Part shown: piece after piece, positions 1 to 7,202 of the stretch
Position numbering within the stretch: position 1 is the stretch's first letter
How the letters are laid out: each line of letters begins with the position of its first letter
Assembly (NCBI GenBank): GCA_029945495.1
Contig: JAQSCR010000390.1
Coordinates: 1-17,222, forward strand
Direction of reading: 5' to 3'
DNA: 17,222 bases
Origin: Pseudolabrys sp.
GTDB lineage: Bacteria; Pseudomonadota; Alphaproteobacteria; Rhizobiales; Xanthobacteraceae
The notes under the pieces: model-generated
What the model was told of the DNA's origin: nothing
What the model saw: the letters and a program-made list of their open reading frames with translations, nothing else
Databases searched by the model: none
Position numbers and translations under genes: made by a program

Positions 1-359
1 AGCCAGAGCAGAGGGCGGCCGACCCTCAGCAGTGACACCGCGACCGGCAGCAGCCAGCCGAACGTCTTGGCGTCGACCAGAAAAGCGTAGCCGATCCAGT
101 AAAGCCCGGCGACGAAATAGCCGAAACCGAAGCACCAGCCGGCAATCGCGGCGGTCCATGCGCCGCTCCAGCGCCCGGCGGCGGAGCCATCCACCAGCCA
201 GACCAGGACGGGCATCGTGATGAACATGATCGGCCAGGCATTGAACGGCGCCAGCGCCAACGCCGACGCCGCGCCCGCGGTCAGCGCGATAAGCGCACGC
301 CGCCAGCCGAAGGCGAGCACGGTGGCATGCGCGGCCTGGGTGGCGAGACGGGCGATCAC
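1..359 (-). CDS. lnt: Apolipoprotein N-acyltransferase, N-terminal part (cut by window start)
   Basis: Lnt transfers the third acyl chain to the N-terminal cysteine of lipoproteins in the inner membrane. Only the first 119 codons are in the window. The translation is rich in membrane segments and contains ALAPFNAWPIMFI (about residues 34-46) and GWCFGFGYFVAGLYWIGYAF (about 75-94). These match the conserved amino-terminal membrane region of Lnt (P-F/Y pair, then G-x-x-F-G-x-G-x-F-x-x-G-x-x-W). The start is a GTG at 357-359 that overlaps the corC stop in a GTGA junction, so the gene is translationally coupled to corC. The corC-lnt order is usual for alphaproteobacteria. The last dozen codons before the window edge fit the family less well, and this cannot be judged without the rest of the gene. 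The catalytic Glu-Lys-Cys domain lies outside. Confidence 0.9.
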   Translation of the reverse strand, partial: MIARLATQAAHATVLAFGWRRALIALTAGAASALALAPFNAWPIMFITMPVLVWLVDGSAAGRWSGAWTAAIAGWCFGFGYFVAGLYWIGYAFLVDAKTFGWLLPVAVSLLRVGRPLLW

Positions 360-1549
360 GGAGTGCGCTTGCCGGTGGAGGAGCGGGCCGGCGGCGCGCC
401 GTCGTCCTTTTGCGGCGCGGGCTCATCCAGATTGAGCGTCGGCGGCGCCGTACCGGCCAGCACCGCATCCGGTTCGGCGCGCTTGCGGACCGGCTCGCGT
501 CCAACATCCCGCGCAGAATCCCGTGATTGATCGCGCGCCTTTTCGCGCCGTTCGGTCAAGCGGCTGATGCGCACGCGCTTGACGCGGCGCGGATCGGCGT
601 CGAGCACTTCGAATTCAAACAGGCCGGGGCCCGGTATCAGTTCGCCGCGCAGCGGCAGCCTTCCGGCACGCGTCACCAGATAACCGCCAAGCGTGTCGAC
701 TTCCTCGGCGGCGTCGCCGATGTCGAAGTCGTGGCCGACGATGCTGACGACATCCTCGATTTTGGCGCGCGCGTCGGCGACGTAGGAGCCGTCGGGCTGG
801 CGCACCACGTCAGCGCTCTCGTCTTCATCATGTTCGTCGGCGATCTCACCGACGATCTGCTCGACGATGTCCTCGATCGAGACGATGCCGTCGGTGCCGC
901 CATATTCGTCCACCACCAGGGCCAGATGAATCTGCTTGGCCTGCATGCGCGCCAGAAGGTCGATGACGCGGGCCGAGGGCGGCACGAACAGGATTTCGCG
1001 CACGATCTTGGCCACCGACAGCGGCATGGCCAAATCGAGCGTCTTGAAATCGAGCCCGGCCGGCAGCGGCTTCTTGCGCTTGGCGTTCTTTTCCGGATCG
1101 ACCGCGGCGCGCGCGGTCATGAACGCGATAAGGTCGCGGATGTGGACCATGCCGATCGGGTCGTCGAGCGTGTCGTTATAGGCGACCAGCCGCGAATGGC
1201 CGGCGCCCTCGAAAACCTTGACCAGTTCGCCGATCTGGATGTCCTGCTGCACGGCGATGATATCGGCGCGCGGCACCATGACGTCGCCGACCCGGCGCTC
1301 GCGAAGCCCAAGGATGTTCTTGAGCATCCGGCTTTCTTCCGGCGAGAAACCGGACTCGGCCGGCGGCATTTCGTCGAGCACGTCCTTGAGATCGGAGCGG
1401 ATCGAGCCCGGCTTGAGGCCGAACAATGCGCGGAAGGTGCGCGTAAACCAATTGCCGCCGTTCTCGTGCGGTTTCGTCACCAGCACCGGCAAATGACGCG
1501 GCTCGAACGGCGCGTTGTCGGACGATTGAGAGGATTCGCTGTCGGGCAT
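356..1549 (-). CDS. corC: CorC/HlyC-type CBS-domain protein
   Basis: This 397-residue soluble protein has two CBS domains followed by a CorC_HlyC (transporter-associated) domain. The motif VGDVMVPRADI at about 87-97 and VVDEYGGTDGIVSIEDIVEQ at about 212-231 are the family signatures, and the C-terminal domain runs from about 245 to 330. It lacks the amino-terminal DUF21 membrane domain, so it belongs to the cytosolic CorC class. The old name links it to magnesium/cobalt efflux or haemolysin; the true role is not settled, though the CBS pair suggests nucleotide sensing. Residues 335-397 are a charged, low-complexity tail rich in Arg, Asp and Pro. The ATG is 5 bases after the ybeY stop and the stop overlaps the lnt GTG. 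No Shine-Dalgarno sequence is evident, so coupling to ybeY is likely. Confidence 0.93.
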   Translation of the reverse strand: MPDSESSQSSDNAPFEPRHLPVLVTKPHENGGNWFTRTFRALFGLKPGSIRSDLKDVLDEMPPAESGFSPEESRMLKNILGLRERRVGDVMVPRADIIAVQQDIQIGELVKVFEGAGHSRLVAYNDTLDDPIGMVHIRDLIAFMTARAAVDPEKNAKRKKPLPAGLDFKTLDLAMPLSVAKIVREILFVPPSARVIDLLARMQAKQIHLALVVDEYGGTDGIVSIEDIVEQIVGEIADEHDEDESADVVRQPDGSYVADARAKIEDVVSIVGHDFDIGDAAEEVDTLGGYLVTRAGRLPLRGELIPGPGLFEFEVLDADPRRVKRVRISRLTERREKARDQSRDSARDVGREPVRKRAEPDAVLAGTAPPTLNLDEPAPQKDDGAPPARSSTGKRTP

Positions 1550-1554
1550 GGCGG

Positions 1555-2103
1555 TCAGGCGCCGCCGCTTTTGCAGTCAAGATCTTGCCAGGGATCGGGC
1601 AGCTTCATGCGCGTCATGATCTTGCTCTCAAGCGCCTCCATCTCGGAGGCCTCCGCGTCGTTCTGGTGATCGTAGCCGACGAGGTGGAGATAGCCGTGCA
1701 CCGTGAGGTGAGCGAGGTGATGAAGGAAGTCGCGGTCTTCATCGGCGCATTCCCGCATGAGCGTTTCATAGGCGATGACGATGTCGCCGAGAATGCCGGC
1801 GGCACTTTTGGACATATTTTCCGGCGCGGGAAACGACAACACGTTGGTCGGCTTGTCGATTCCGCGCCAGTCGCGGTTGAGAACGCGCACCGCCGAATCA
1901 TCAGCCAGCAGGATACTCACTTCGCCGCCCGATGTTGAGAGCGCGGCCGCCGTGGCGATCGCGTCGCGCACCGTCTGCGCGGCGCCGGGCTGGTTGTCCC
2001 AGAGCGGCGATTGCACGTCGATTTCGACTGCCGGTGCCGCTTTCGCGGCTTTTGGCTTTGGCTCGGCCTTTGCTTTGGCCTTTGCTTTGGCCACGGTGCT
2101 CAT
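1555..2103 (-). CDS. ybeY: Endoribonuclease YbeY (16S rRNA maturation factor)
   Basis: YbeY is a zinc-dependent single-strand endoribonuclease needed for 16S rRNA 3' end maturation and ribosome quality control. The family signature HGYLHLVGYDH lies at residues 136-146, with His136, His140 and His146 as the metal ligands. It is preceded by KPTNVLSFP (84-92), also conserved. At 182 residues it is longer than short YbeY proteins because of an amino-terminal extension of about 25 residues made mainly of Lys and Ala (AKAKAKAEPKPKAAKAA), part of which is encoded by a 12-bp tandem repeat. The ATG overlaps the phoH stop by 4 bases (ATGA), and corC follows after 5 bases. The phoH-ybeY-corC-lnt order is widely conserved and supports the call. 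Confidence 0.96.
   Translation of the reverse strand: MSTVAKAKAKAKAEPKPKAAKAAPAVEIDVQSPLWDNQPGAAQTVRDAIATAAALSTSGGEVSILLADDSAVRVLNRDWRGIDKPTNVLSFPAPENMSKSAAGILGDIVIAYETLMRECADEDRDFLHHLAHLTVHGYLHLVGYDHQNDAEASEMEALESKIMTRMKLPDPWQDLDCKSGGA
2065..2088. repeat. 12-bp perfect tandem repeat, two copies, inside ybeY
   Basis: The unit GGCCTTTGCTTT (plus strand) is repeated exactly at 2065-2076 and 2077-2088. It encodes Lys-Ala dipeptides in the amino-terminal extension of YbeY. Each unit keeps the reading frame, so copy number could change by slippage without breaking the gene. Confidence 0.85.
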
Positions 2104-3143
2104 TTTTTGTCCCCGCGAACCGGCGCGACGCGATCATAGGCCTCGACGATGCGCTGCACGAGCTCGTGGCGGATGACGTCCTGCGCGCTGAACGCGACAT
2201 GGCCGACGCCCTCGACGCCGTCGAGCAGGCGCACAGCTTCGGCCAGGCCTGACACCTGGCCGGGCGGCAGATCGACCTGGCTCGGATCGCCGGTGACGAT
2301 CATGCGGCTGTTCTCGCCGAGCCTTGTGAGAAACATCTTCATCTGCATCGAGGTGGTGTTCTGCGCTTCGTCGAGAATGACACACGCGTTTGCAAGAGTG
2401 CGGCCGCGCATGAAGGCGAGCGGCGCGATTTCGATGTCGCCCGATTCCAGCGCGCGCTCGACGATGCGCACATCCATCAGGTCATGCAGCGCGTCGTAGA
2501 TCGGACGCAAATAGGGATCGACCTTCTCGCGCATGTCGCCGGGCAGGAAGCCGAGCCGTTCGCCGGCTTCGACCGCCGGCCGCGACAGGATGATGCGGTC
2601 GACTTCCTTGCGTTCGAACATTTGTATGGCCTGCGCCACGGCGAGCCAGGTCTTGCCGGTGCCGGCGGGGCCGGTGCCGAACACCAGCGAATAGCGTTTG
2701 AGCGCGCGGATATAGCCGTCCTGCGCGGCGGTGCGCGCCCGCACCGGACGCTTGCGCAAATTGATTTCCTCGAAGGCGGCGGGCACTGCAGCCGGATCGA
2801 AATCGAACAGCGACCCTTGCGCGATCGCCTGACGGATGGCGCCTTCGACGTCGCCGCTGCCGACTTCGATGCCGCGCTTGATCTGTTCGTAAAGGCCTTC
2901 CAGCACGCGGCGCGCCTGTTCGCAGGCGCCGCGCGAGCCGTCGAGCGTCACATGATTGCCGCGCGAGTCGGCTTTGACGCCGAGCCGGCGCTCGACCAGC
3001 GCGAGATTTTGTCCGTATTGACCGAACAGCGCCGAGGCCAGTCTGTTGTCCTCGAAGGCGAGCACGATCTGCGTTGTCGCCGTGTCCTCGGAAACGGCGG
3101 CGGGCGGGATCACGGGATCCGATGTTCGCAAGGCTGCTCTCAA
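2100..3143 (-). CDS. phoH: PhoH family P-loop ATPase/putative RNA helicase
   Basis: PhoH-like proteins are cytosolic NTPases linked to RNA metabolism; the exact substrate is unknown. The Walker A motif GPAGTGKT is at about 158-165 and the Walker B VILDEAQN at about 255-262, followed by the conserved VTGDPSQVDLP (about 283-293). The amino-terminal 40-90 region (FGQYGQNLALVERRLGV) resembles the KH-like nucleic-acid-binding part of this family. Length (347) is normal. The longest frame starts with TTG at 3141-3143, overlapping the miaB TGA (TTGA). A GTG at codon 11 is an alternative, and no ATG lies before the conserved region. The stop overlaps the ybeY ATG. PhoH and YbeY are neighbours in most proteobacteria and probably act together in RNA processing. 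Confidence 0.95.
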   Translation of the reverse strand: MRAALRTSDPVIPPAAVSEDTATTQIVLAFEDNRLASALFGQYGQNLALVERRLGVKADSRGNHVTLDGSRGACEQARRVLEGLYEQIKRGIEVGSGDVEGAIRQAIAQGSLFDFDPAAVPAAFEEINLRKRPVRARTAAQDGYIRALKRYSLVFGTGPAGTGKTWLAVAQAIQMFERKEVDRIILSRPAVEAGERLGFLPGDMREKVDPYLRPIYDALHDLMDVRIVERALESGDIEIAPLAFMRGRTLANACVILDEAQNTTSMQMKMFLTRLGENSRMIVTGDPSQVDLPPGQVSGLAEAVRLLDGVEGVGHVAFSAQDVIRHELVQRIVEAYDRVAPVRGDKK

Positions 3144-4576
3144 GCTCCCAAAGTGGCGTGCGCCGGCGCGCGCGTAGCCTCGGTCAATTCGCCGAACAAC
3201 GTGTTGGTGCCGATATCCGTAATGGCGACCTTTACGATCGACCCGATCAACGAAGGCTTGGCCATCACATGCACCGATTGCAGATATGGGGAGCGGCCAA
3301 CCAGTTGCCCAGTGAGCTTGCCCGGCTTTTCGACCAATATATCCATGGTTTTACCGACAAATGAGGCATTAAACGCCCGCCATTGCCGGGTGATGACGGC
3401 CTGCAGCCGCTGCAGCCGTTCGGCCTTTTCCGCCTCCGGCACCTGATACACCAGATCCGCCGCCGGGGTGCCGGGCCGCGGCGAATACATGAACGTGTAG
3501 GCGGTGGCGAAATTGACCTCTTCGGCGAGCGCCAAAGTGTCGCGGAAGTCTTCTTCCGTCTCGCCCGGAAAGCCGACGATGAAATCCGAGGTGAAGGCGA
3601 GATCGGCGCGCGCGACGCGCAGGCGGGCGATCGCGTCCAGATATTCGGCGCGCGTGTGCTTGCGGTTCATCGCCGCCAGCATGCGGTCGGAACCGGACTG
3701 CACCGGCAGATGCACATAAGGCATCAGCGCCGGCAGATCGGCATGGGCGGCGATCAAGTCGTCGCACATGGCGCTCAACATGTCGCGCGGATGGCTGGTC
3801 ATGTAGCGCAGCCGCGCAATGCCGGGCACGTCGCTGAGGCGACGCAGCAACTGGCCGAGCGTCGTTGGCGCCCCGTCGGCGCCGAGGCCGTGATAGGCGT
3901 TGACGTTCTGCCCGATCAAGGTGACTTCGCGCACGCCACTTGTCGCGAGGCGTTCGACATCGGCGATGATCTTCGCCACCGGGCGCGAAAACTCGCCGCC
4001 GCGCGTGTAGGGCACGACGCAGAAGGTGCAGAACTTGTCGCAGCCTTCCTGCACCGTGACGAAAGCCGAGATGCCGCGCTTGGCAATCGCCGGCGGCGAC
4101 GGTTGCGCCAGCGCGTCGAACTTGTCTTCGAGCGGAAATTCGGTATCGACGATTTTTTCGCCATCGCGCGCGCGCGCCAGCAATCCCGGCAGGCGATGAT
4201 AGTTCTGCGAACCGACCACCAGATCGACCGAGTCGGTGCGGCGGATGATTTCGCGGCCTTCGGCCTGCGCGACGCAACCGGCGACCGCGATCAGCACCTG
4301 CCGGCCTTCCAGTTGCGCGGCGTCCTTCAGCTCGCGCATGCGGCCGATTTCAGAATAGACCTTGTCGACCGCCTTTTCGCGGATGTGGCAGGTGTTGAGA
4401 ATAATGAGGTCGGCGTCGGCCGGCGTCGCGGTCTCGACGTAGCCCTCGGGCGCCAAGGTGTCCGCCATACGATTGGAATCGTAGACGTTCATCTGGCAGC
4501 CGAAAGATTTGACGTGGACTTTGCGCGGTCTGTTCATGCGGTCCGATGTGTAGCAGGTCGACCGTGCATTCGTCAT
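3140..4576 (-). CDS. miaB: tRNA-2-methylthio-N6-dimethylallyladenosine synthase MiaB
   Basis: MiaB is a radical-SAM methylthiotransferase that adds the methylthio group at A37 of tRNAs reading UNN codons, using two [4Fe-4S] clusters. The amino-terminal cluster cysteines are seen in KSFGCQMN (Cys27), NTCHIREKA (Cys63) and AGCVAQ (Cys101). The radical-SAM motif CDKFCTFC is at 179-186, and a TRAM domain (about 405-460) ends the protein. NTCHIREKA points to MiaB rather than RimO or MtaB. The longest frame begins at ATG 4576 with a 13-residue leader (MTNARSTCYTSDR). ATG 4537 (MNRPRKVHVKS) gives a start closer to typical homologues, and neither has a strong Shine-Dalgarno. The stop overlaps the phoH start. 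A 42-base AT-rich spacer separates it from plsC. Confidence 0.96.
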   Translation of the reverse strand: MTNARSTCYTSDRMNRPRKVHVKSFGCQMNVYDSNRMADTLAPEGYVETATPADADLIILNTCHIREKAVDKVYSEIGRMRELKDAAQLEGRQVLIAVAGCVAQAEGREIIRRTDSVDLVVGSQNYHRLPGLLARARDGEKIVDTEFPLEDKFDALAQPSPPAIAKRGISAFVTVQEGCDKFCTFCVVPYTRGGEFSRPVAKIIADVERLATSGVREVTLIGQNVNAYHGLGADGAPTTLGQLLRRLSDVPGIARLRYMTSHPRDMLSAMCDDLIAAHADLPALMPYVHLPVQSGSDRMLAAMNRKHTRAEYLDAIARLRVARADLAFTSDFIVGFPGETEEDFRDTLALAEEVNFATAYTFMYSPRPGTPAADLVYQVPEAEKAERLQRLQAVITRQWRAFNASFVGKTMDILVEKPGKLTGQLVGRSPYLQSVHVMAKPSLIGSIVKVAITDIGTNTLFGELTEATRAPAHATLGA

Positions 4577-4618
4577 AGCCGCGCGTGCGACGGCATAACT
4601 ATTTGATATATTTGGTAT

Positions 4619-5419
4619 TTATGACGCAACCGCCGGATCGGGATAGGGCCGGCCAAGGACCGAGGTGTTCAAAAGCTGCCGCACGGCAGCTTCGACCTCT
4701 TTGGCCAGCACCTTGCGGTCGGTCGAGGCGTCGGCGGCGATCGGCTCGCCATAGCTGATGGTGACGTCGATGGCGGCGCGCGGCAGGAACGCCTTGATGT
4801 GCGGCATGAAGTCGGTGTCGCCGTACCAGGCGATCAGCGGCCGATGCTGGCGCCCCATCGGAACGCCGTTGATCGTGGTGTAGCAGATCGACATCGGCTG
4901 GATCAGCATGCCGCCTTCGGTGCGCGCGGCGGCCTCGCGCACCGCGCCGATCAGCGCCGAACGGAACGGCAGCACGCGATTGCCGTCGCTCGACGTGCCT
5001 TCCGCGAACAGCACCATCGAAACGCCGGAGGCGAGGCGGTGGACCATCTCGGCGATGGAGTCGCCGGTCTGCGACCGGCGCGAGCGATCGACGAAGACGG
5101 TGCGCTGCAGGCGCGCCGCGGTGCCGACCAGCGGCCACTTGGCGACTTCGATCTTGGAGACGAAGGCGATCCGCGCCACCGATCCGACCGCCAGGATGTC
5201 GGCCCAAGAACAGTGATTGGAAACGAACAGCACAGCGCGGTCGCGTACCGGCTCGCCGACGATTCGCACCCGGAGGCCGAGTATCCAACACAAGGTTTTA
5301 TAATAGCGGACGGCGATCACGCCCCAACCGGGCAGGCCGAGCTTGTCGAGCAGCCACTGTGCCCCGATCAGCGCCGGCGTCAACGTAAAGAAGAAGAACG
5401 CGACGAAGTAAGGGCGCAT
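4619..5419 (-). CDS. plsC: PlsC-type 1-acyl-sn-glycerol-3-phosphate acyltransferase
   Basis: This 266-residue protein is a membrane-bound lysophosphatidic acid acyltransferase of the PlsC/AGPAT family, forming phosphatidic acid for phospholipid synthesis. The HX4D catalytic motif is NHCSWAD at 68-74 (His69, Asp74). The second motif reads FAEGTSSDGNRVLPF (about 138-152), where the usual EGTRS has Ser in place of Arg. A hydrophobic segment at about 5-24 anchors it in the membrane. Its ATG overlaps the fur stop by one base (TGATG), so it is coupled to fur; miaB follows after 42 bases. OlsA, the O-acyltransferase of ornithine lipid synthesis, is a close relative and cannot be excluded from sequence alone, but no olsB neighbour is present here. 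Confidence 0.88.
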   Translation of the reverse strand: MRPYFVAFFFFTLTPALIGAQWLLDKLGLPGWGVIAVRYYKTLCWILGLRVRIVGEPVRDRAVLFVSNHCSWADILAVGSVARIAFVSKIEVAKWPLVGTAARLQRTVFVDRSRRSQTGDSIAEMVHRLASGVSMVLFAEGTSSDGNRVLPFRSALIGAVREAAARTEGGMLIQPMSICYTTINGVPMGRQHRPLIAWYGDTDFMPHIKAFLPRAAIDVTISYGEPIAADASTDRKVLAKEVEAAVRQLLNTSVLGRPYPDPAVAS

Positions 5420-5892
5420 CAGGAAGTCTTGTCGTCTTTGAGCGGCACGGCATAAAGCTCAAGGCGGTGATCGACCAGCCGATAGCCGAGCTTGCGCGCC
5501 ACCTCGGCCTGGAGGCGCTCAATCTCTTCCGACTGGAATTCGATCACCTCGCCGTTGCGCAAGTTTATCAGATGGTCGTGGTGACCCTCGGTGCTGGTCT
5601 CATAGCGGGCGCGGCCTTCGCGGAAATCGTGCCGCTCGATGATGCCGGAATCCTCGAACAGCCGCACCGTGCGATAGACGGTGGAAATCGAAATCCGGTC
5701 GTCGACCTTGACGCAGCGCCGGTACAATTCCTCGACGTCCGGGTGATCGTCGGAATCCGCCAGCACGCGCGCGATGGTACGGCGCTGCTCGGTCATGCGC
5801 ATGCCCTTGGCGGCGCAGAGCGCCTCGATATTTCGCCGCTCGGATATGGTTTTCTCAGGCGCAGTCACGATCACTGTCTCGGTCTTTTTCAT
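5419..5892 (-). CDS. fur: Fur family metal-responsive regulator (Fur/Mur type)
   Basis: This 157-residue repressor has the Fur layout: a winged helix with MRMTEQRRTIARVL (about 31-44) and the recognition helix SISTVYRTVRLFEDSGII (68-85), then a metal-binding dimerisation domain with HHDHLI (104-109) and GEVIEFQ. The CxxC pairs that hold structural zinc in enterobacterial Fur are absent. That is typical of alphaproteobacterial Fur/Mur, many of which respond to manganese; the metal cannot be read from the sequence. I chose ATG 5892 (MKKTETVIV). A GTG at 5925 would add 11 residues, but that stretch is the palindromic element just upstream, so it is unlikely to be coding. The stop overlaps plsC, making this regulator the head of a tight plsC-miaB-phoH-ybeY-corC-lnt run. 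Confidence 0.93.
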   Translation of the reverse strand: MKKTETVIVTAPEKTISERRNIEALCAAKGMRMTEQRRTIARVLADSDDHPDVEELYRRCVKVDDRISISTVYRTVRLFEDSGIIERHDFREGRARYETSTEGHHDHLINLRNGEVIEFQSEEIERLQAEVARKLGYRLVDHRLELYAVPLKDDKTS

Positions 5893-5893
5893 T

Positions 5894-5966
5894 GCGCACG
5901 ATCTTAACCGAAAACCGGTCCCCACCCGCGGGTCGAGCCCGCGGGCATGCTTTTCGGATCGTGCGC
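5894..5966. repeat. Palindromic intergenic element abutting the fur start
   Basis: The outer arms GCGCACGAT (5894-5902) and ATCGTGCGC (5958-5966) are exact inverted repeats. Inside them CCGAAAA (5908-5914) pairs with TTTTCGG (5951-5957), with 5 extra bases (CTTAA) on the left side only. The core has two copies of CCCGCGGG (5925-5932 and 5938-5945). The motif CCGAAAACCGGT...ACCCGCGGGT resembles dispersed intergenic repeats common in Bradyrhizobium and relatives (recalled, not searched). The element fills most of the rimI-fur gap and ends one base before the fur ATG. Confidence 0.85.
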
Positions 5967-5992
5967 GGTGTCACAATTCATTCGCGGCCAGC

Positions 5993-6490
5993 TTAGCCAA
6001 TATCGCGCCGCAGCACCAATGCGGCGGCTGTCTTGCCGCCGGCCAGCGGATAATAATTGGCCCGCCGCGACACTTCGCGGAAGCCGGCCCGGCCGTAAAG
6101 CTTGATCGCCGGCGTATTGTGCTCGTCGACCTCGAGAAACACCGTGCGCACGCCGAGGCCGGCCAATCGGCGCAAATGCAGGTTGAGCAGCTGGCGGGCG
6201 AGGCCCCGGCCCTGCTGGCTGCGGGCGACCGCGACCGACAGGATTTCGGCCTCGTCGGCGGCCACCCGCGACATGATGAAGCCGGCAAAGGCGCGCCCGA
6301 TAAGCGCGCGCTGGGCGATGACGCTGCGGTCGATCAGCAGGCCTTCGACCTCCTGGTCGCTCCAGCCGCGCCGGAACGAGGCGGCATGCAAGGCGGCGAT
6401 GGCGGCGGCGTCGCGTGGCTGCGCATCCGACAAAGCCGGTTCGGCCTTGGCCAATATCTTGGAGAAAAGTCTGCCGAAAAATCCCATCAT
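5993..6490 (-). CDS. rimI: RimI-like GNAT N-acetyltransferase
   Basis: RimI acetylates the N-terminal alanine of ribosomal protein S18, and in many genomes RimI-like enzymes sit next to tsaB. The 165-residue sequence shows the GNAT fold: ILSVAVARSQQGRGLARQLL (about 83-102) contains the R/Q-x-x-G-x-G/A acetyl-CoA loop, followed by VFLEVDEHNTPAIKLYGRAGF, the conserved beta5-alpha4 region. A short amphipathic start (MMGFFGRLFSKILAK) precedes the domain. The ATG overlaps the tsaB stop by 4 bases (ATGA); a second ATG follows directly. The gene ends about 100 bases before the fur start, and the palindromic element fills the gap. The true substrate may be another protein N-terminus. Confidence 0.9.
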   Translation of the reverse strand: MMGFFGRLFSKILAKAEPALSDAQPRDAAAIAALHAASFRRGWSDQEVEGLLIDRSVIAQRALIGRAFAGFIMSRVAADEAEILSVAVARSQQGRGLARQLLNLHLRRLAGLGVRTVFLEVDEHNTPAIKLYGRAGFREVSRRANYYPLAGGKTAAALVLRRDIG

Positions 6491-7164
6491 CGGCGCGCCA
6501 GTTGCCCCGCATTCTGCGGCTGGGCATCGGGCGCGCGCAAATAAAGCGGTTTCGGCGGCGAGGCGCTTTCCGTCGCGGCGGCGCCTAACCGCGCCACCCA
6601 GTCGATATCGGGCGCGGCGCGCTGCTCGACGGCGGACGGCGCGTGACCGTGCCAGGCGGCAGCCAGAATATTGGCGGCGTTACCGACCAGACGCGGCTTG
6701 CCGCCAGCCGACAGCCGCACCGCTTCCGGGATCGGCACCACACGCGGCGTCACCAAAACATGGCCGCCGGCGGCCAGCACTTCCAGATAGACGTGATCGT
6801 GGCGGGCATCGATCGCCACCACCACCGGCAGCGTATCGTCGGCGGCAAGCAGCGGCGCGGCAAAAGCGGCCAAGGTCGATAACCCCACCACCGGTTTGCC
6901 GGCGGCTAACCCCAAGCCGCGCGCCGCGGCGATGCCGACGCGCATGCCGGTGAAACTGCCGGGGCCCGTGGTGACGGCGATGCGGTCGATAGCCTTGAAG
7001 TCCGCGCCGCTCATCTCGAGCACGCGCGCGATCAACGGCATCAAGGCTTCGGCATGGCCGCGCGCCATCGGCATCGACTCGCGGGCGACGACCGTTCCCA
7101 GTTCAGTGTCGAGCACGGCGGCCGAACAGGCCTCCAGCGCGGTGTCGATGGCAAAGATTCGCAT
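6487..7164 (-). CDS. tsaB: tRNA threonylcarbamoyladenosine synthesis protein TsaB
   Basis: TsaB is the non-catalytic partner that, with TsaD and TsaE, forms the t6A37 modification on ANN-decoding tRNAs. The protein begins MRIFAIDTALEACSAAV, the ASKHA phosphate-1-like strand. It has GPGSFTGMRVGIAAARGLGL (about 72-91), the clear TsaB signature, and ends with the conserved PLYLRAPDA. Length (225) is normal. It is coupled by a 4-base overlap to rimI, a very common pairing. The nfu stop lies 38 bases upstream; no clear promoter was seen in that short gap, so it is probably read from nfu. Confidence 0.95.
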   Translation of the reverse strand: MRIFAIDTALEACSAAVLDTELGTVVARESMPMARGHAEALMPLIARVLEMSGADFKAIDRIAVTTGPGSFTGMRVGIAAARGLGLAAGKPVVGLSTLAAFAAPLLAADDTLPVVVAIDARHDHVYLEVLAAGGHVLVTPRVVPIPEAVRLSAGGKPRLVGNAANILAAAWHGHAPSAVEQRAAPDIDWVARLGAAATESASPPKPLYLRAPDAQPQNAGQLARR

Positions 7165-7202
7165 AAGTTAGTGTAGCACCGCCGGCGCCAGTGACGGCGC
7201 GA

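Noticed and set aside
1..35. Possible frameshift in lnt near the window edge
   Set aside because: The last dozen residues fit the family poorly, but another frame is not clearly better and the rest of the gene is missing.
527..1669. Long plus-strand frame of 380 codons
   Set aside because: It lies opposite corC and ybeY, both of which have clear family motifs. The translation is rich in His, Arg, Asp and Ala, the usual antisense pattern of GC-rich genes.
3383..4606. Plus-strand frame of 407 codons
   Set aside because: Antisense shadow of miaB; no motifs, and miaB has its cluster cysteines intact.
5893..5925. Amino-terminal extension of Fur from a GTG
   Set aside because: The added residues come from the palindromic repeat and do not resemble Fur; ATG 5892 gives a normal length.
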